Assembly (NCBI GenBank): GCA_947497175.1
Contig: CANMFM010000007.1
Span: 186,001 to 250,000 of the forward strand
Direction of reading: 5' to 3'
Origin: an uncultured Aquimarina sp.
GTDB taxonomy: Bacteria; Bacteroidota; Bacteroidia; Flavobacteriales; Flavobacteriaceae
Length of the DNA stretch: 64,000 nucleotides
Each line of letters starts with the position of its first letter. The stretch's first letter is position 1. The notes beneath the pieces are model-generated. The model made no database searches. It was not told the origin of the DNA and worked only from the letters and a program-made list of their open reading frames with translations. Made by a program: the position numbers and the translations under genes. Shown one piece after another: positions 43,986 through 52,683 of the stretch.

Positions 43986-46430
43986 ATGAACGTTCTAAAA
44001 TTTGGAGGTTCTTCTGTTGCAAATTCGGCAACAATAGAAAATGTAATCGATATTATACACGAGCAATCCAAAAAATCACCAATATATGTGGTAGTTTCTG
44101 CCATGGGCGGTGTAACAGACTTGCTCATACAAGCAGGTAAAGAAGCTTCAGAAAATGATGAAAACTATAAAAACACACTTTCAAAAATTGAAGAAACACA
44201 CTTTACTGCTATTAAAAAATTAATTCCGGTTGTTTCCCAAAGTGCTATAATTAGTAAAGTAAAAACAGAACTAAATACGTTAGAATCTTTATGTATTGGG
44301 GTTTTTCTACTCAGTGAATTATCACCAAAAACCGAAGCTGTTATTGCCAGTTTTGGCGAAATGCTATCCTCATATATCATCGTAGAAGCAGCAAAAATTA
44401 AAGGGTTAGACATAAGGCTAAAAGATTCTAGGGATTTAATCATCAAAACAACAAACTCTAAAGCAGCAATTGATTATAAAGAAACAAATCATAGAATTAA
44501 AGACTTCCTAAATAAAAATGAATACAAAGTAAGTCTATTTCCGGGGTTTGTTGCAAGAACTCAGGATGGAGAGCCTACTACATTAGGAAGAGGTGGTTCA
44601 GATTTTACAGCTGCCATTCTCGCTGCAGCAATAGATGCTGAAGAATTACAAATATGGACAGATGTCAGTGGTATGTATACTGCAAACCCAAAACTTGTAA
44701 AACAAGCAAGACCTGTTGATCATATCTCATATCAGGAAGCCATGGAGCTTTCTCATTTTGGAGCTAAAGTTATTTATCCTCCTACTATACAACCGGTGCT
44801 CGAGAAAAACATCCCAATTGTAATCAAAAATACGTTTGAACCTAAAGATCAGGGAACTCGTATTACCAGAGAAGTAAGTAACAAGCAAAATGCGGTAACC
44901 GGGATTACGCATATCGACAACATTGCTATTTTATCTCTTGAAGGTAGTGGAATGGTAGGTATTCCAGGATTTTCAAAACGTTTATTCGAAGCGCTTTTTT
45001 TAGAAAATATAAATGTAATTTTAATTACCCAAGCATCATCAGAGCATTCTATATGTTTAGCGGTTGATATCTCTGAAGCCCAAAGGGCAAAAACTATTTT
45101 AGATGCAACTTTTGAATTTGAAATCTCTAAACACAAAGTAAATCCTGTAAAAATCGAAAATGATGCCGCCATTGTTGCACTTGTTGGCGATAATATGTAT
45201 CATCACCAAGGGCTTAGCGGAAAAATGTTTAGCACCCTTGGTAAAAATAATGTAAACATCAGAGCTATTGCCCAAGGTGCATCAGAAAAGAACATCTCGG
45301 TTGTCATCGAGAAAAAAGATGTAAAAAAAGCATTGAACACCTTACATGAGCGATTCTTTGAAGTAAAAACAAAACAATTGAACTTATTTGTTACTGGAGT
45401 TGGTAATGTGGGAAGCAAATTAATTGGTCAACTAGAGCAACAAAAGAAATACTTAAAAGATAAATTACGTCTCAAAATTAGAGTAATTGGGCTATCAAAT
45501 TCCAGAAAAATGATATTTGATGAAAAGGGTATTGATTTAAATACCTGGGAAGAATCTCTTGTAAAAGGAAAAAAAGCTAATGCACTCGAATTTTTTGAAA
45601 CTGCCAGGCAAATGAATCTTCGTAATTCAATTTTTGTAGACAACACGGCTAATCCGGATATTGCCAAGATCTACAAACATTATTTAGCAGAGAGTATGGC
45701 TGTGGTTACCTGTAATAAGATTGCCTGTGCTGATGCGTATACTAATTATGAAGAGCTGCAGGATTTATCCAGAAAATTTAATGCATCATTTTTGTATGAA
45801 ACCAATGTTGGCGCCGGTCTTCCGATAATTGATACATTAAATAATCTAATTGCATCCGGAGATAATATCCACAAAATACAAGCGGTACTATCTGGGAGCT
45901 TAAATTTTGTGTTCAATACCTATAAAGAAGGTGTAACATTTCATGATATTGTAAAGCAGGCACAGGAAGAAGGATATACAGAGCCAGATCCTAAAATAGA
46001 TCTTAGTGGAGTTGATGTTGCCCGTAAGATTCTAATTTTGGCACGTGAAAGTGGAAAAGTGATGGAGCTTGAAAATATTGAAAAAGAAGCGTTTTTACCA
46101 CAAGAAAGTTTAGACACAGAGACTGTGGATGATTTTTTTGATTCGCTAAAACAGAACGAAAATCATTTTAAAGCTATCTTAGATGAAGCGAACGCGAAGA
46201 ACTGTCGTTTAAAGTATGTTGCGCAATATGAAAATGAAAAGGCAAAAGTTGGTCTACAACACATCCCTGCAGACCACCCGTTTTATAACCTTGAAGGAAG
46301 TGATAATATTGTGCTTTTCTATACAGATCGATATCCAAAACAACCATTAATCGTTAAAGGAGCTGGTGCCGGTGCTGATGTTACCGCTTCAGGAATCTTT
46401 GCAGATATTATACGAATTGGTAAAAAGTAG
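43986..46430 (+). CDS. thrA: bifunctional aspartokinase / homoserine dehydrogenase
   Basis: An 814-aa fusion catalysing the first and third steps of the aspartate-to-threonine pathway. Residues about 1-290 are aspartokinase (NVLKFGGSSVAN, TTLGRGGSDFTAA). Then come ACT-type regulatory domains (about 315-460; ISVVIEKKDVKKAL), where threonine would feed back. Residues about 465-814 are homoserine dehydrogenase, with NAD(P) motif VTGVGNVGSKLI, the CNK motif TCNKIACAD and GVDVARKILILARESG. It heads the thrA-thrB-ridA-thrC operon and follows the Thr/Ile leader peptide. Confidence 0.96.
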   Translation: MNVLKFGGSSVANSATIENVIDIIHEQSKKSPIYVVVSAMGGVTDLLIQAGKEASENDENYKNTLSKIEETHFTAIKKLIPVVSQSAIISKVKTELNTLESLCIGVFLLSELSPKTEAVIASFGEMLSSYIIVEAAKIKGLDIRLKDSRDLIIKTTNSKAAIDYKETNHRIKDFLNKNEYKVSLFPGFVARTQDGEPTTLGRGGSDFTAAILAAAIDAEELQIWTDVSGMYTANPKLVKQARPVDHISYQEAMELSHFGAKVIYPPTIQPVLEKNIPIVIKNTFEPKDQGTRITREVSNKQNAVTGITHIDNIAILSLEGSGMVGIPGFSKRLFEALFLENINVILITQASSEHSICLAVDISEAQRAKTILDATFEFEISKHKVNPVKIENDAAIVALVGDNMYHHQGLSGKMFSTLGKNNVNIRAIAQGASEKNISVVIEKKDVKKALNTLHERFFEVKTKQLNLFVTGVGNVGSKLIGQLEQQKKYLKDKLRLKIRVIGLSNSRKMIFDEKGIDLNTWEESLVKGKKANALEFFETARQMNLRNSIFVDNTANPDIAKIYKHYLAESMAVVTCNKIACADAYTNYEELQDLSRKFNASFLYETNVGAGLPIIDTLNNLIASGDNIHKIQAVLSGSLNFVFNTYKEGVTFHDIVKQAQEEGYTEPDPKIDLSGVDVARKILILARESGKVMELENIEKEAFLPQESLDTETVDDFFDSLKQNENHFKAILDEANAKNCRLKYVAQYENEKAKVGLQHIPADHPFYNLEGSDNIVLFYTDRYPKQPLIVKGAGAGADVTASGIFADIIRIGKK

Positions 46431-46435
46431 CTAAA

Positions 46436-47359
46436 ATGAGAAGTATAAAAATTTTTGCTCCTGCTACGGTAGCTAATCTGTCTTGTGGGTTTGATGTTTT
46501 GGGCTGTTGCTTAGATGCTGTGGGTGATGAAATGAAAATTTCTCTTTCTTCAGGAAATGATGTAAAAATTACCAAAATTGTTGGAGCAGACCTTCCGCTA
46601 GAAACACATAAAAATGTCGCTGGCGTAGCCGTAGAAGCATTATTAGCGTCTTATGGAAAAAAAATAGGTGTTGATATCGAAATTTATAAAAAAATCAAAG
46701 CCGGTAGTGGGATCGGAAGCAGTGCTGCGAGTAGCGCAGGTGCTGTTTGGGCTGTAAATCATCTTTTAGACAATCCCTTTACTGCTCAAGAATTGGTACC
46801 CTTTGCAATGGAAGGTGAAAAATTAGCCAGTGGTAATGCGCACGCAGATAATGTAGCCCCTGCCCTTTTGGGCGGTTTTACACTGGTACGAAGTTATGCA
46901 CCCCTGGATGTTATTAAACTTCATACCCCAAAGGACTTAGTAATGACGGTGATTCATCCACAAATTGAAGTAAAAACTTCAGACTCCAGATCAATAATCA
47001 AGCATAGCGTCTCTTTACAACAAGCTATTCAGCAATGGGGTAATGTAGGAGGATTAGTTACAGGATTATTTACCGAAGATTATGACCTAATTGGTCGTAG
47101 CCTTGAAGATGTAATTATTGAGCCCCTAAGATCAATCTTGATTCCAGAATTTGATACCGTAAAATATAAGGCCTTGGCAAACGGTGCTTTAGGTTGTGGT
47201 ATCTCTGGTTCGGGGCCATCCATTTTTGCACTAAGCAAGGGAGAACAAACTGCACATATGGTAGCAGATACCATAAGAGAAGTGTATTCTAAAACCGGTA
47301 TTGATTATGATATTCATGTATCTAAGATTAATAGCAAGGGAGTTAAGATAATAAATTGA
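46436..47359 (+). CDS. thrB: homoserine kinase
   Basis: A 307-aa GHMP kinase that phosphorylates homoserine. The N-terminus is IKIFAPATVANLSCGFDVLG, the ATP-binding motif KAGSGIGSSAASSAGAVWA is the GHMP Pro-x3-Gly-Leu-x-Ser-Ser equivalent, and GCGISGSGPSIFAL is the third GHMP motif. The length is normal. It follows thrA at 5 bp and precedes the ridA gene at 3 bp. Confidence 0.96.
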   Translation: MRSIKIFAPATVANLSCGFDVLGCCLDAVGDEMKISLSSGNDVKITKIVGADLPLETHKNVAGVAVEALLASYGKKIGVDIEIYKKIKAGSGIGSSAASSAGAVWAVNHLLDNPFTAQELVPFAMEGEKLASGNAHADNVAPALLGGFTLVRSYAPLDVIKLHTPKDLVMTVIHPQIEVKTSDSRSIIKHSVSLQQAIQQWGNVGGLVTGLFTEDYDLIGRSLEDVIIEPLRSILIPEFDTVKYKALANGALGCGISGSGPSIFALSKGEQTAHMVADTIREVYSKTGIDYDIHVSKINSKGVKIIN

Positions 47360-47362
47360 AAG

Positions 47363-47725
47363 ATGAAAGAAATAAAAAAAATATCTAGTGGCGCCCCTTG
47401 GGAAGATATTGTAGGATATTCTCGGGCTATAAAAATCGGCACTACTATAGAAATCGCCGGTACTACAGCAAAAGGGAAAGATGAATACGAACAAACAAAA
47501 GCGATTATTAGAATTGCAGAAAAAGCATTAAAAGAACTCGGGGCTGATTTAAGTACTGTGGTTAGAACCAGAATGTACTGCACCAACATTTCAAACTGGG
47601 AAAAAATCGGTAAAGCACATGGCGAATTTTTTCGCGAAATAAAACCAGTAGCCACTATGGTCGAAGTCACTAAATTAATTTCACCAGAAATTTTAGTTGA
47701 AATAGAATTTTCGGCAATACTCTAA
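47363..47725 (+). CDS. RidA family enamine/imine deaminase
   Basis: A 120-aa YjgF/YER057c/UK114-type protein, with GAPWEDIVGYSRAIKIG, TIEIAGTTA and the conserved Arg in VVRTRMYCTNI; PVATMVEVTKL and EILVEIEFSAIL end it. RidA hydrolyses reactive enamines formed by PLP enzymes such as threonine dehydratase, so sitting inside the threonine operon between thrB and thrC fits a protective role. Spacing to thrB is 3 bp and to thrC 22 bp. Confidence 0.9.
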   Translation: MKEIKKISSGAPWEDIVGYSRAIKIGTTIEIAGTTAKGKDEYEQTKAIIRIAEKALKELGADLSTVVRTRMYCTNISNWEKIGKAHGEFFREIKPVATMVEVTKLISPEILVEIEFSAIL

Positions 47726-47747
47726 TACGATAAAGTATATAAAAACA

Positions 47748-49040
47748 ATGCAATATTACAGCTTAAATAATAGAACAATAAAAGCATCTTTTTCTGATGC
47801 AGTAATCAAAGGGATAGCTCCGGACAAAGGGTTATATTTTCCAGAGCACATAGCACCATTACCGCAATCATTCTTTGATACTATCGAAACTCTAGATAAC
47901 ACAGAGATTGCATATCAGGCTATCCAGCAATTTGTAGGAGACCAGATCCCTGAAGCCGAATTAAAAGATATTCTTAATGATGTTTTAAGTTTTGATTTTC
48001 CTGTGGTAGAGATCGAAGATAATATTGGCACCCTTGAGTTGTTTCATGGACCCACAATGGCATTTAAAGATGTTGGCGCTCGTTTTATGGCCCGCTGCCT
48101 GGGATATTTCAACAAAAATAATGACAATCAAGTAACGGTATTGGTTGCGACATCCGGAGATACCGGGGGTGCTGTAGCCAATGGCTTTTTAGGTGTTAAA
48201 GGTGTTGATGTGGTTATTCTTTATCCCTCTGGTAAAGTGAGTAACATACAGGAAAAACAACTTACAACCCTGGGACAAAATATAGTTGCATTAGAAATTG
48301 ATGGGGTGTTTGATGATTGCCAAGATATGGTGAAAACTGCTTTTTTGGATAGCGATATTACTGAATACAGACAATTAACATCAGCCAATTCTATCAATGT
48401 CGCCAGGTGGCTTCCACAATTATTTTACTTTTTGTTTGCTTACAAGCAGGTGAAAAATAAAAGAAAAGATATTGTTTTTTCTGTACCTAGTGGTAATTTC
48501 GGGAACATTTGTGCAGGTATTGTAGCTCACAAATTGGGATTGCCAGTAAAACAGTTTGTTGCATCTACAAATATTAATGATACTGTAGTTCGATATTTAG
48601 AAACTTCAGAATACACTCCAAAACCTTCAAAAGCTACTATCTCTAACGCCATGGACGTTGGTAATCCGAGTAATTTTATTCGGATACAACAACTTTTCGA
48701 AAATGATTTTAAACAATTAAAGCACTCTTTTTCTGCCTTTAGTTTTGATGATATAGAAACTAAAGAAGCTATGAAAAGAATCTTTGATAACACAGGGTAT
48801 ATAACCGATCCACATGGAGCAGTAGGATATTTAGGGTTAAAAAAACAAGGCCTAAATGGAAATGATTATGGTATTTTTTTAGAAACTGCACATCCTGTAA
48901 AGTTTTTAGATGTTGTAGAAGAAACCTTAAACACAACTATTGAAATACCTTCACGAATAGAAAAAGTAATGAATAAAGAAAAGAAAAGCTATTCAATTAA
49001 TACCTATAATGAATTAAAGCAGTTCTTGTTAAAAAAATAA
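47748..49040 (+). CDS. thrC: threonine synthase
   Basis: A 430-aa PLP enzyme making threonine from phosphohomoserine. The PLP-lysine motif is FHGPTMAFKDVGARFM, the phosphate-binding block is VLVATSGDTGGAVANGFL, and SANSINVARWLPQLFYF is typical of the bacterial form. It closes the thr operon. The last codons form part of a 14-bp hairpin (49014-49052). Confidence 0.96.
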   Translation: MQYYSLNNRTIKASFSDAVIKGIAPDKGLYFPEHIAPLPQSFFDTIETLDNTEIAYQAIQQFVGDQIPEAELKDILNDVLSFDFPVVEIEDNIGTLELFHGPTMAFKDVGARFMARCLGYFNKNNDNQVTVLVATSGDTGGAVANGFLGVKGVDVVILYPSGKVSNIQEKQLTTLGQNIVALEIDGVFDDCQDMVKTAFLDSDITEYRQLTSANSINVARWLPQLFYFLFAYKQVKNKRKDIVFSVPSGNFGNICAGIVAHKLGLPVKQFVASTNINDTVVRYLETSEYTPKPSKATISNAMDVGNPSNFIRIQQLFENDFKQLKHSFSAFSFDDIETKEAMKRIFDNTGYITDPHGAVGYLGLKKQGLNGNDYGIFLETAHPVKFLDVVEETLNTTIEIPSRIEKVMNKEKKSYSINTYNELKQFLLKK

Positions 49041-49052
49041 GAACTGCTTTAA
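49014..49052. terminator. hairpin at the end of thrC (likely terminator)
   Basis: TTAAAGCAGTTCTT (49014-49027) and AAGAACTGCTTTAA (49039-49052) form a perfect 14-bp stem. The 5-prime arm lies within thrC, and the stop codon lies in the loop and stem. No clear U-tract follows, so termination is inferred from position between convergent genes. Confidence 0.5.
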
Positions 49053-49084
49053 ACTGAATACATTTTCTACGTAAAAATACGTGG

Positions 49085-49972
49085 TTACTCTTTAGCCATT
49101 GCCTTCATTACATTATATACAATGCTGGTCGTCGAGGCTAGATATTTAAAATTAACTGTAGTATATTTATCAGAACTTTGTTTCACAAATGGAGAATTAT
49201 CAGCATTTTTAAGTTCTGCCGTAAGTGTTACTGTATCATATCCAAAGTTAGAAAAGAATCTACTTTCTGGAGTAGCTACCGTTCTCTTGTAAATCGGTAC
49301 AGGAGACTCAATACGATATAGAGACTCTAAACTTAGGTTAGATGCCAACATTTCTATTGCTCTATCCTCATCGTTATCCCATCCCATATAATCAGATCTA
49401 TGCATAGAATGTACATTATAACCTTCAGTTTGCAGCATTTTTGTAAACATTCTGGTACCGATCATATTACTTTTCCAATGGTCAAAAAACACCACCATAA
49501 AGTTTTTATTTCGTTCCTCTAATTGAGCTAATTTCATTGCCACATAATATGCTATTGCTATACCTGTAGCATTATGTATTGCACCTGGGCTATTTTCTAC
49601 GGTATCATAGTGCGCGCAAATAATAACGTACTCATCACTACCATTTGTAGCGGGAATTTTTGCATAAACATTAGAACCCTGAAACTGCTCTCCTTGCTTA
49701 TTCTTTACATTATAATCGTTCCTTTCAGGTTTAAGACCCATATCTTTTAAGGAGTTTGATAAAAAATCAGCAGTAATTTTTCTTTCAGAAGCACTTGATC
49801 TGCTGCTTAACTTTTTCTTTCCCTTAATAGGTTCATGGCCGGTTAACTTACCTACGATACCTCGTTGGATGTTAATAATCTCGGCTTCAATTCGTTCTTC
49901 TTCCGTCTGAGCTGGGGCTAGCTGGATGGTAAAAACAAATACGAATAGTAAAAATGTTCTATAATAATTCAT
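49085..49972 (-). CDS. M28-family peptidase-like protein with degraded metal site
   Basis: A 295-aa exported protein (ATG at 49972; signal MNYYRTFLLFVFVFTIQLAPAQ). It has the M28 aminopeptidase fold signature YVIICAHYDTVENSPGAIHNATG, MKLA and FMVVFFDHWKSNMIG. The first ligand pair is intact (H121, D123), but the usual DDNASG is HNATG (H133), the catalytic Glu pair of the EExG motif is replaced by HWKS (D164-S168), and the final His motif is absent (SSDKYTTVNF). It is therefore probably catalytically inactive, or uses altered chemistry. It is convergent with thrC (44 bp). Start choice avoids 15 extra residues before the signal. Confidence 0.8.
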   Translation of the reverse strand: MNYYRTFLLFVFVFTIQLAPAQTEEERIEAEIINIQRGIVGKLTGHEPIKGKKKLSSRSSASERKITADFLSNSLKDMGLKPERNDYNVKNKQGEQFQGSNVYAKIPATNGSDEYVIICAHYDTVENSPGAIHNATGIAIAYYVAMKLAQLEERNKNFMVVFFDHWKSNMIGTRMFTKMLQTEGYNVHSMHRSDYMGWDNDEDRAIEMLASNLSLESLYRIESPVPIYKRTVATPESRFFSNFGYDTVTLTAELKNADNSPFVKQSSDKYTTVNFKYLASTTSIVYNVMKAMAKE

Positions 49973-50069
49973 TTTGTAGGTTTTGTATTCCATTAAATTT
50001 AACACAAATTTAGGCAAATAAAATAATAATCCAATTTATTACTTTTATTCCTAAAATAACACATCGAAT

Positions 50070-50657
50070 ATGAATTTTCCAAAAACCGTGCCCTTTTTTT
50101 TTATTTTACTACTTTTTTCACAATGTAAAAAGCAAAATTCGCAACAAAACCTTTTAGCAGCCAACGAAAACTGGCGATCAGAAATTATTGATTTCCCTTT
50201 AGAATTTGCTCCTTCACTAGAATATTCTGGTACAGAATATATACGTTTTTCTCCCGGGTGGGGAAAAGAAAATGCAGTCGATTATTTTTCTTATGTATTT
50301 TTATGGGTGCTGAACCAAGATCCCAAATTATCATCAAAAAAGTTAGAATCCGACATGGAACACTACTTTGATGGTTTGGCAAGCATTGTTTCTAAAGAAG
50401 ATTTGAAGCTAAATATTGACATAATAAAGTCCAAAGCCTTCTTTGAAAAGGTCAACGATTCTGTATATGCAGGAAAAATACTGACGTATGACCCTTTTAC
50501 AACAAAAAAAGACATTTCTCTAAATGCTATTGTTACGTATAGATTTTGCAAATCAGAAAAGAATCATTTAGTATTATTTAACATATCCCCTCAGACTCCT
50601 GAACATCAACTATGGAAAAAAATGCAAAAGATAACCGTTGATCTTGAATGTGATTAA
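50070..50657 (+). CDS. lipoprotein of unknown function
   Basis: A 195-aa lipoprotein (signal ending LLFSQC, Cys19). The mature protein has EIIDFPLEFAPSLEYSGTEYIRFSPGW, then aromatic-rich alternating segments and CKSEKNHLVLF. I do not recognise the family. It lies 97 bp before divergent-looking neighbours and 91 bp before the ATP-grasp gene on the same strand, so it may share that transcript. Confidence 0.65.
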   Translation: MNFPKTVPFFFILLLFSQCKKQNSQQNLLAANENWRSEIIDFPLEFAPSLEYSGTEYIRFSPGWGKENAVDYFSYVFLWVLNQDPKLSSKKLESDMEHYFDGLASIVSKEDLKLNIDIIKSKAFFEKVNDSVYAGKILTYDPFTTKKDISLNAIVTYRFCKSEKNHLVLFNISPQTPEHQLWKKMQKITVDLECD

Positions 50658-50748
50658 TTTTTTATCCTTCAAACCTTAAATTTATTTTTATTTTTTCTTG
50701 ATTTTATCATAAAAAACGTAAATTTTTACATCCTAAAAATCCTCTATA

Positions 50749-51780
50749 ATGAATGTTTGTTTTTTAATGTATCCTTGGGAAGAAATCAATCCGGAAAAAG
50801 ACACGTCACTAACTTTGATTCATGAATGTACTAAACGTGGACATGGTGTTGCTTTGGCTACCCCCTCTAACCTTACGATAAGGGATAGTGTCACCTTCTC
50901 TTTTTGTAAAGTTATTAATCGTGCAGAGAAAATTTCTTCATCTTTAAAATCATTTTATGCAAAATCAACGTTTAGAGACGAAATGTTGCCATTAGCAGGG
51001 TTTGATGTTATTATTTTGCGTAGCAACCCGCCATTAGATATGATTATGCTTAATTTTTTGGACTCTGTAAAGGATGACGTATTTATTATGAATGATATAG
51101 ATGGTATACGTAGATCAAATAACAAACTTTATACGGCTGCTTTTGATGATATTGAAACCCATTTTATACCTAAAACGCACGTTACTAAAAACAAAGACTA
51201 TCTGATCAAAATGATAAAAGAAGCCCCTAGTGATAAAATGATCTTAAAACCACTTAATGGTTTTGGAGGTTCTGGGGTAATCTTAATAGAGAAAAGAGCC
51301 ATGAGCAGCATTCGCTCACTTCTGGATTTTTATATTGATAATAAAGATGGGTCTACAAATTATGTAATACTTCAGGATTATATAGAAGGAGCAGATCAGG
51401 GTGACGTTAGAATATTGATTCTTAACGGAAAACCTATCGGTGCGATGCGCCGAATTCCGGGAGAAGATGATCATAGATCTAATGTTACTGCAGGAGGATC
51501 TGTTGTTAAACATTCGTTGACTAAACAAGAAAAAGAATTATGTCGAAAAATAGGGCCTAAACTAGTTAAAGACGGTCTTTATTTTGTTGGTATTGATGTT
51601 ATTAACGGGATGTTGGTTGAAGTTAATGTAATGAGTCCGGGTGGCATTACCTATATTAATAAAAAATACAAAGTAAAGTTACAAGAGAAGGTTATTGATT
51701 TTATCGAAGACAAAGTAGTACAACGTGTCAATAGATTTGACAGAAAAGCCAAACTACGAAAAACTGTGGATGATGCTTAG
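50749..51780 (+). CDS. ATP-grasp ligase (glutathione-synthetase-like)
   Basis: A 343-aa protein of the GshB/RimK-like ATP-grasp type. The first domain has MNVCFLMYPWEEI, an N-terminal substrate-binding fold. The ATP-grasp core has MILKPLNGFGGSGVILIEK (glycine-rich loop), YVILQDYIEGADQGDVRILIL, IGAMRRIPGEDDHRSNV and VEVNVMSPGGITYIN with the metal-binding Glu and Asn. It forms an amide bond using ATP, but the substrate is unknown; its genetic partners are an N-formylglutamate amidohydrolase and a QEGLA metallopeptidase. The next gene starts inside its last codons. Confidence 0.9.
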   Translation: MNVCFLMYPWEEINPEKDTSLTLIHECTKRGHGVALATPSNLTIRDSVTFSFCKVINRAEKISSSLKSFYAKSTFRDEMLPLAGFDVIILRSNPPLDMIMLNFLDSVKDDVFIMNDIDGIRRSNNKLYTAAFDDIETHFIPKTHVTKNKDYLIKMIKEAPSDKMILKPLNGFGGSGVILIEKRAMSSIRSLLDFYIDNKDGSTNYVILQDYIEGADQGDVRILILNGKPIGAMRRIPGEDDHRSNVTAGGSVVKHSLTKQEKELCRKIGPKLVKDGLYFVGIDVINGMLVEVNVMSPGGITYINKKYKVKLQEKVIDFIEDKVVQRVNRFDRKAKLRKTVDDA

Positions 51781-52603
51781 GCTTTCTATTAAAGAAATTA
51801 TTGCAAAAATAAATGCTGAAGAACTCTTCTATGCTGTAGCAGACGATTATTCTTTTACATTAAAAATAGATGCTTACACACATTATATTTGTGGTGCCAT
51901 ACACGATGGTCATCAATTTCGTAGAGAGCTATGGAATAATTGCCTGCATACTGAATACGAACGTTGGTACGAAGAAGATCCTGCTACTAAACAAATGATT
52001 CAACATCATTCTATCGTTATCGCAGGTTGTGATTCTCGTTTCGAATACGACCTTAACAGAGCTCCTGACGCTGCGGTATATGAAGACGCCTGGGGCAAAG
52101 AATTATGGAAAAAGCCATTAAAAACCGAAGTTAAAGATCGTTCTTTAGAAAAACATTATAATTTTTATAAAGTTGTTCACGCACTTATTGCCAAAATAGA
52201 ATCCAAATATGGAGCAGCAATTGTTTACGACATACATTCATACAATTGGAGACGATGGGATCGTAGCGTACCCGTGATTAATTTGGGTACCACCAATATT
52301 GATAACAAAAAATATTCTTCGTTTGTCGATTCATGGTCTACTACCTTATCACAAATTCGATTACCACATAACATTGAAACAACATCGGGTATTAACGACA
52401 CTTTTTATGGTCATGGTTATTTCTTAAAATATATTACCAAAAATTTTAAAAATACGTTAGTTCTGGCTACAGAGTTTTCAAAAATTTATTGTCACGAACT
52501 TGATTATATTATATATCCGGAAATTGTACAGGCAATTGAAACCGGCCTTCAAACGAAACTGCCTCTTCATGCGCAAGAATTTTATAATCACTTCATTAAA
52601 TGA
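51770..52603 (+). CDS. N-formylglutamate amidohydrolase-like protein
   Basis: A 277-aa protein (ATG at 51770; the ORF track GTG start adds 15 residues). Typical blocks are ICGAIHDGHQFRRELW, CDSRFEYDLNRAP and IVYDIHSYNWRR of the N-formylglutamate amidohydrolase fold, which uses zinc. It likely hydrolyses an amide or formamide of a glutamate-like compound, perhaps releasing a product of the ATP-grasp ligase. It overlaps the ATP-grasp gene by 11 nt and precedes the QEGLA gene by 80 bp, a conserved trio. Confidence 0.88.
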   Translation: MMLRLSIKEIIAKINAEELFYAVADDYSFTLKIDAYTHYICGAIHDGHQFRRELWNNCLHTEYERWYEEDPATKQMIQHHSIVIAGCDSRFEYDLNRAPDAAVYEDAWGKELWKKPLKTEVKDRSLEKHYNFYKVVHALIAKIESKYGAAIVYDIHSYNWRRWDRSVPVINLGTTNIDNKKYSSFVDSWSTTLSQIRLPHNIETTSGINDTFYGHGYFLKYITKNFKNTLVLATEFSKIYCHELDYIIYPEIVQAIETGLQTKLPLHAQEFYNHFIK

Positions 52604-52683
52604 GAACCAAAGCATTTGTTAATTTCCGTTTTTTACAGTTAGTTTGTGTTTCTCAAAGGACAGAAATAATCAAATAGAGAAAA

